A DNA stretch of 5,337 nucleotides from a bacterium (GTDB lineage Bacteria > Desulfobacterota > DSWW01), in the NCBI GenBank assembly GCA_030609865.1, contig JAUWSZ010000239.1:1-5337 (forward strand), given 5' to 3'. Position 1 is the stretch's first letter; each line of letters opens with the position of its first letter. The notes under the pieces are model-generated. The model searched no databases, was not told where the DNA came from, and was given only the letters and a program-made list of their open reading frames with translations. The translations under genes were made by a program, and so were the position numbers. Of this stretch, positions 5,306 through 5,337 are shown in pieces.

Positions 5306-5337
5306 AAGGTCAAAGGTAAAAGGTAAAAGGGGAAAGG
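5306..5337 (+). repeat. Purine-rich heptamer repeat at the window end
   Basis: Three consecutive seven-base units AAGGT(C/A)A (5306-5312, 5313-5319, 5320-5326) are followed by a degenerate AAGGGGAAAGG tail that runs off the window. Almost every base is a purine on this strand. It starts 31 bases after the hydrolase stop. It looks like a short tandem repeat of slippage origin, of unknown full length. Confidence 0.6.

Overview
The window reads as a chromosomal stretch from a GC-rich, probably anaerobic bacterium of the deltaproteobacterial type (Desulfobacterota or Myxococcota relatives). This is an inference. It rests on the rubredoxin, the NqrF-like flavin/iron-sulfur reductase, a MopE-like cysteine-rich secreted protein ending in a CFI-box C-terminal sorting region, and a dispersed palindromic intergenic repeat of a kind common in such genomes. 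No rRNA, tRNA, CRISPR array, transposase or phage gene is visible.

Region 1 (1-1733, + strand) holds three co-directional genes. The first is the 3' part of a 2Fe-2S/FAD/NAD(P)H oxidoreductase, open at the window edge. The second is a 151-residue protein of unknown function that probably starts at a TTG with a strong Shine-Dalgarno. The third is a complete 52-residue rubredoxin. The reductase and rubredoxin suggest an electron-transfer module running from NAD(P)H through FAD and 2Fe-2S to a rubredoxin; the middle protein is the unknown part.

Region 2 (about 1734-1825) is a convergent intergenic gap with two hairpins. One is a long stem of 17 pairing positions with a single mismatch, probably a shared bidirectional terminator.

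Region 3 (1826-4315, - strand) is one 829-residue secreted protein. In order it has a signal peptide, eight degenerate beta-propeller-like repeats, a cysteine/aspartate-rich region with MopE-type motifs interrupted by three 53-residue tandem repeats (exact 159-bp period), and a C-terminal CFI-box region with a hydrophobic end. It looks like a surface-displayed or anchored protein of unknown binding function.

Region 4 (4316-4705) is a 390-bp intergenic region between divergent genes. It contains an AT-rich promoter-like patch for the big gene, a spaced AACGTT pair, two small hairpins, and a 153-bp element with 28-bp imperfect terminal inverted repeats and a GC-rich central palindrome (REP/MITE-like).

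Region 5 (4706-5337, + strand) encodes a short glyoxalase-II-like metallo-beta-lactamase-fold hydrolase in which the first histidine of the HxHxDH motif is asparagine. A purine-rich heptamer repeat follows and runs into the window end.
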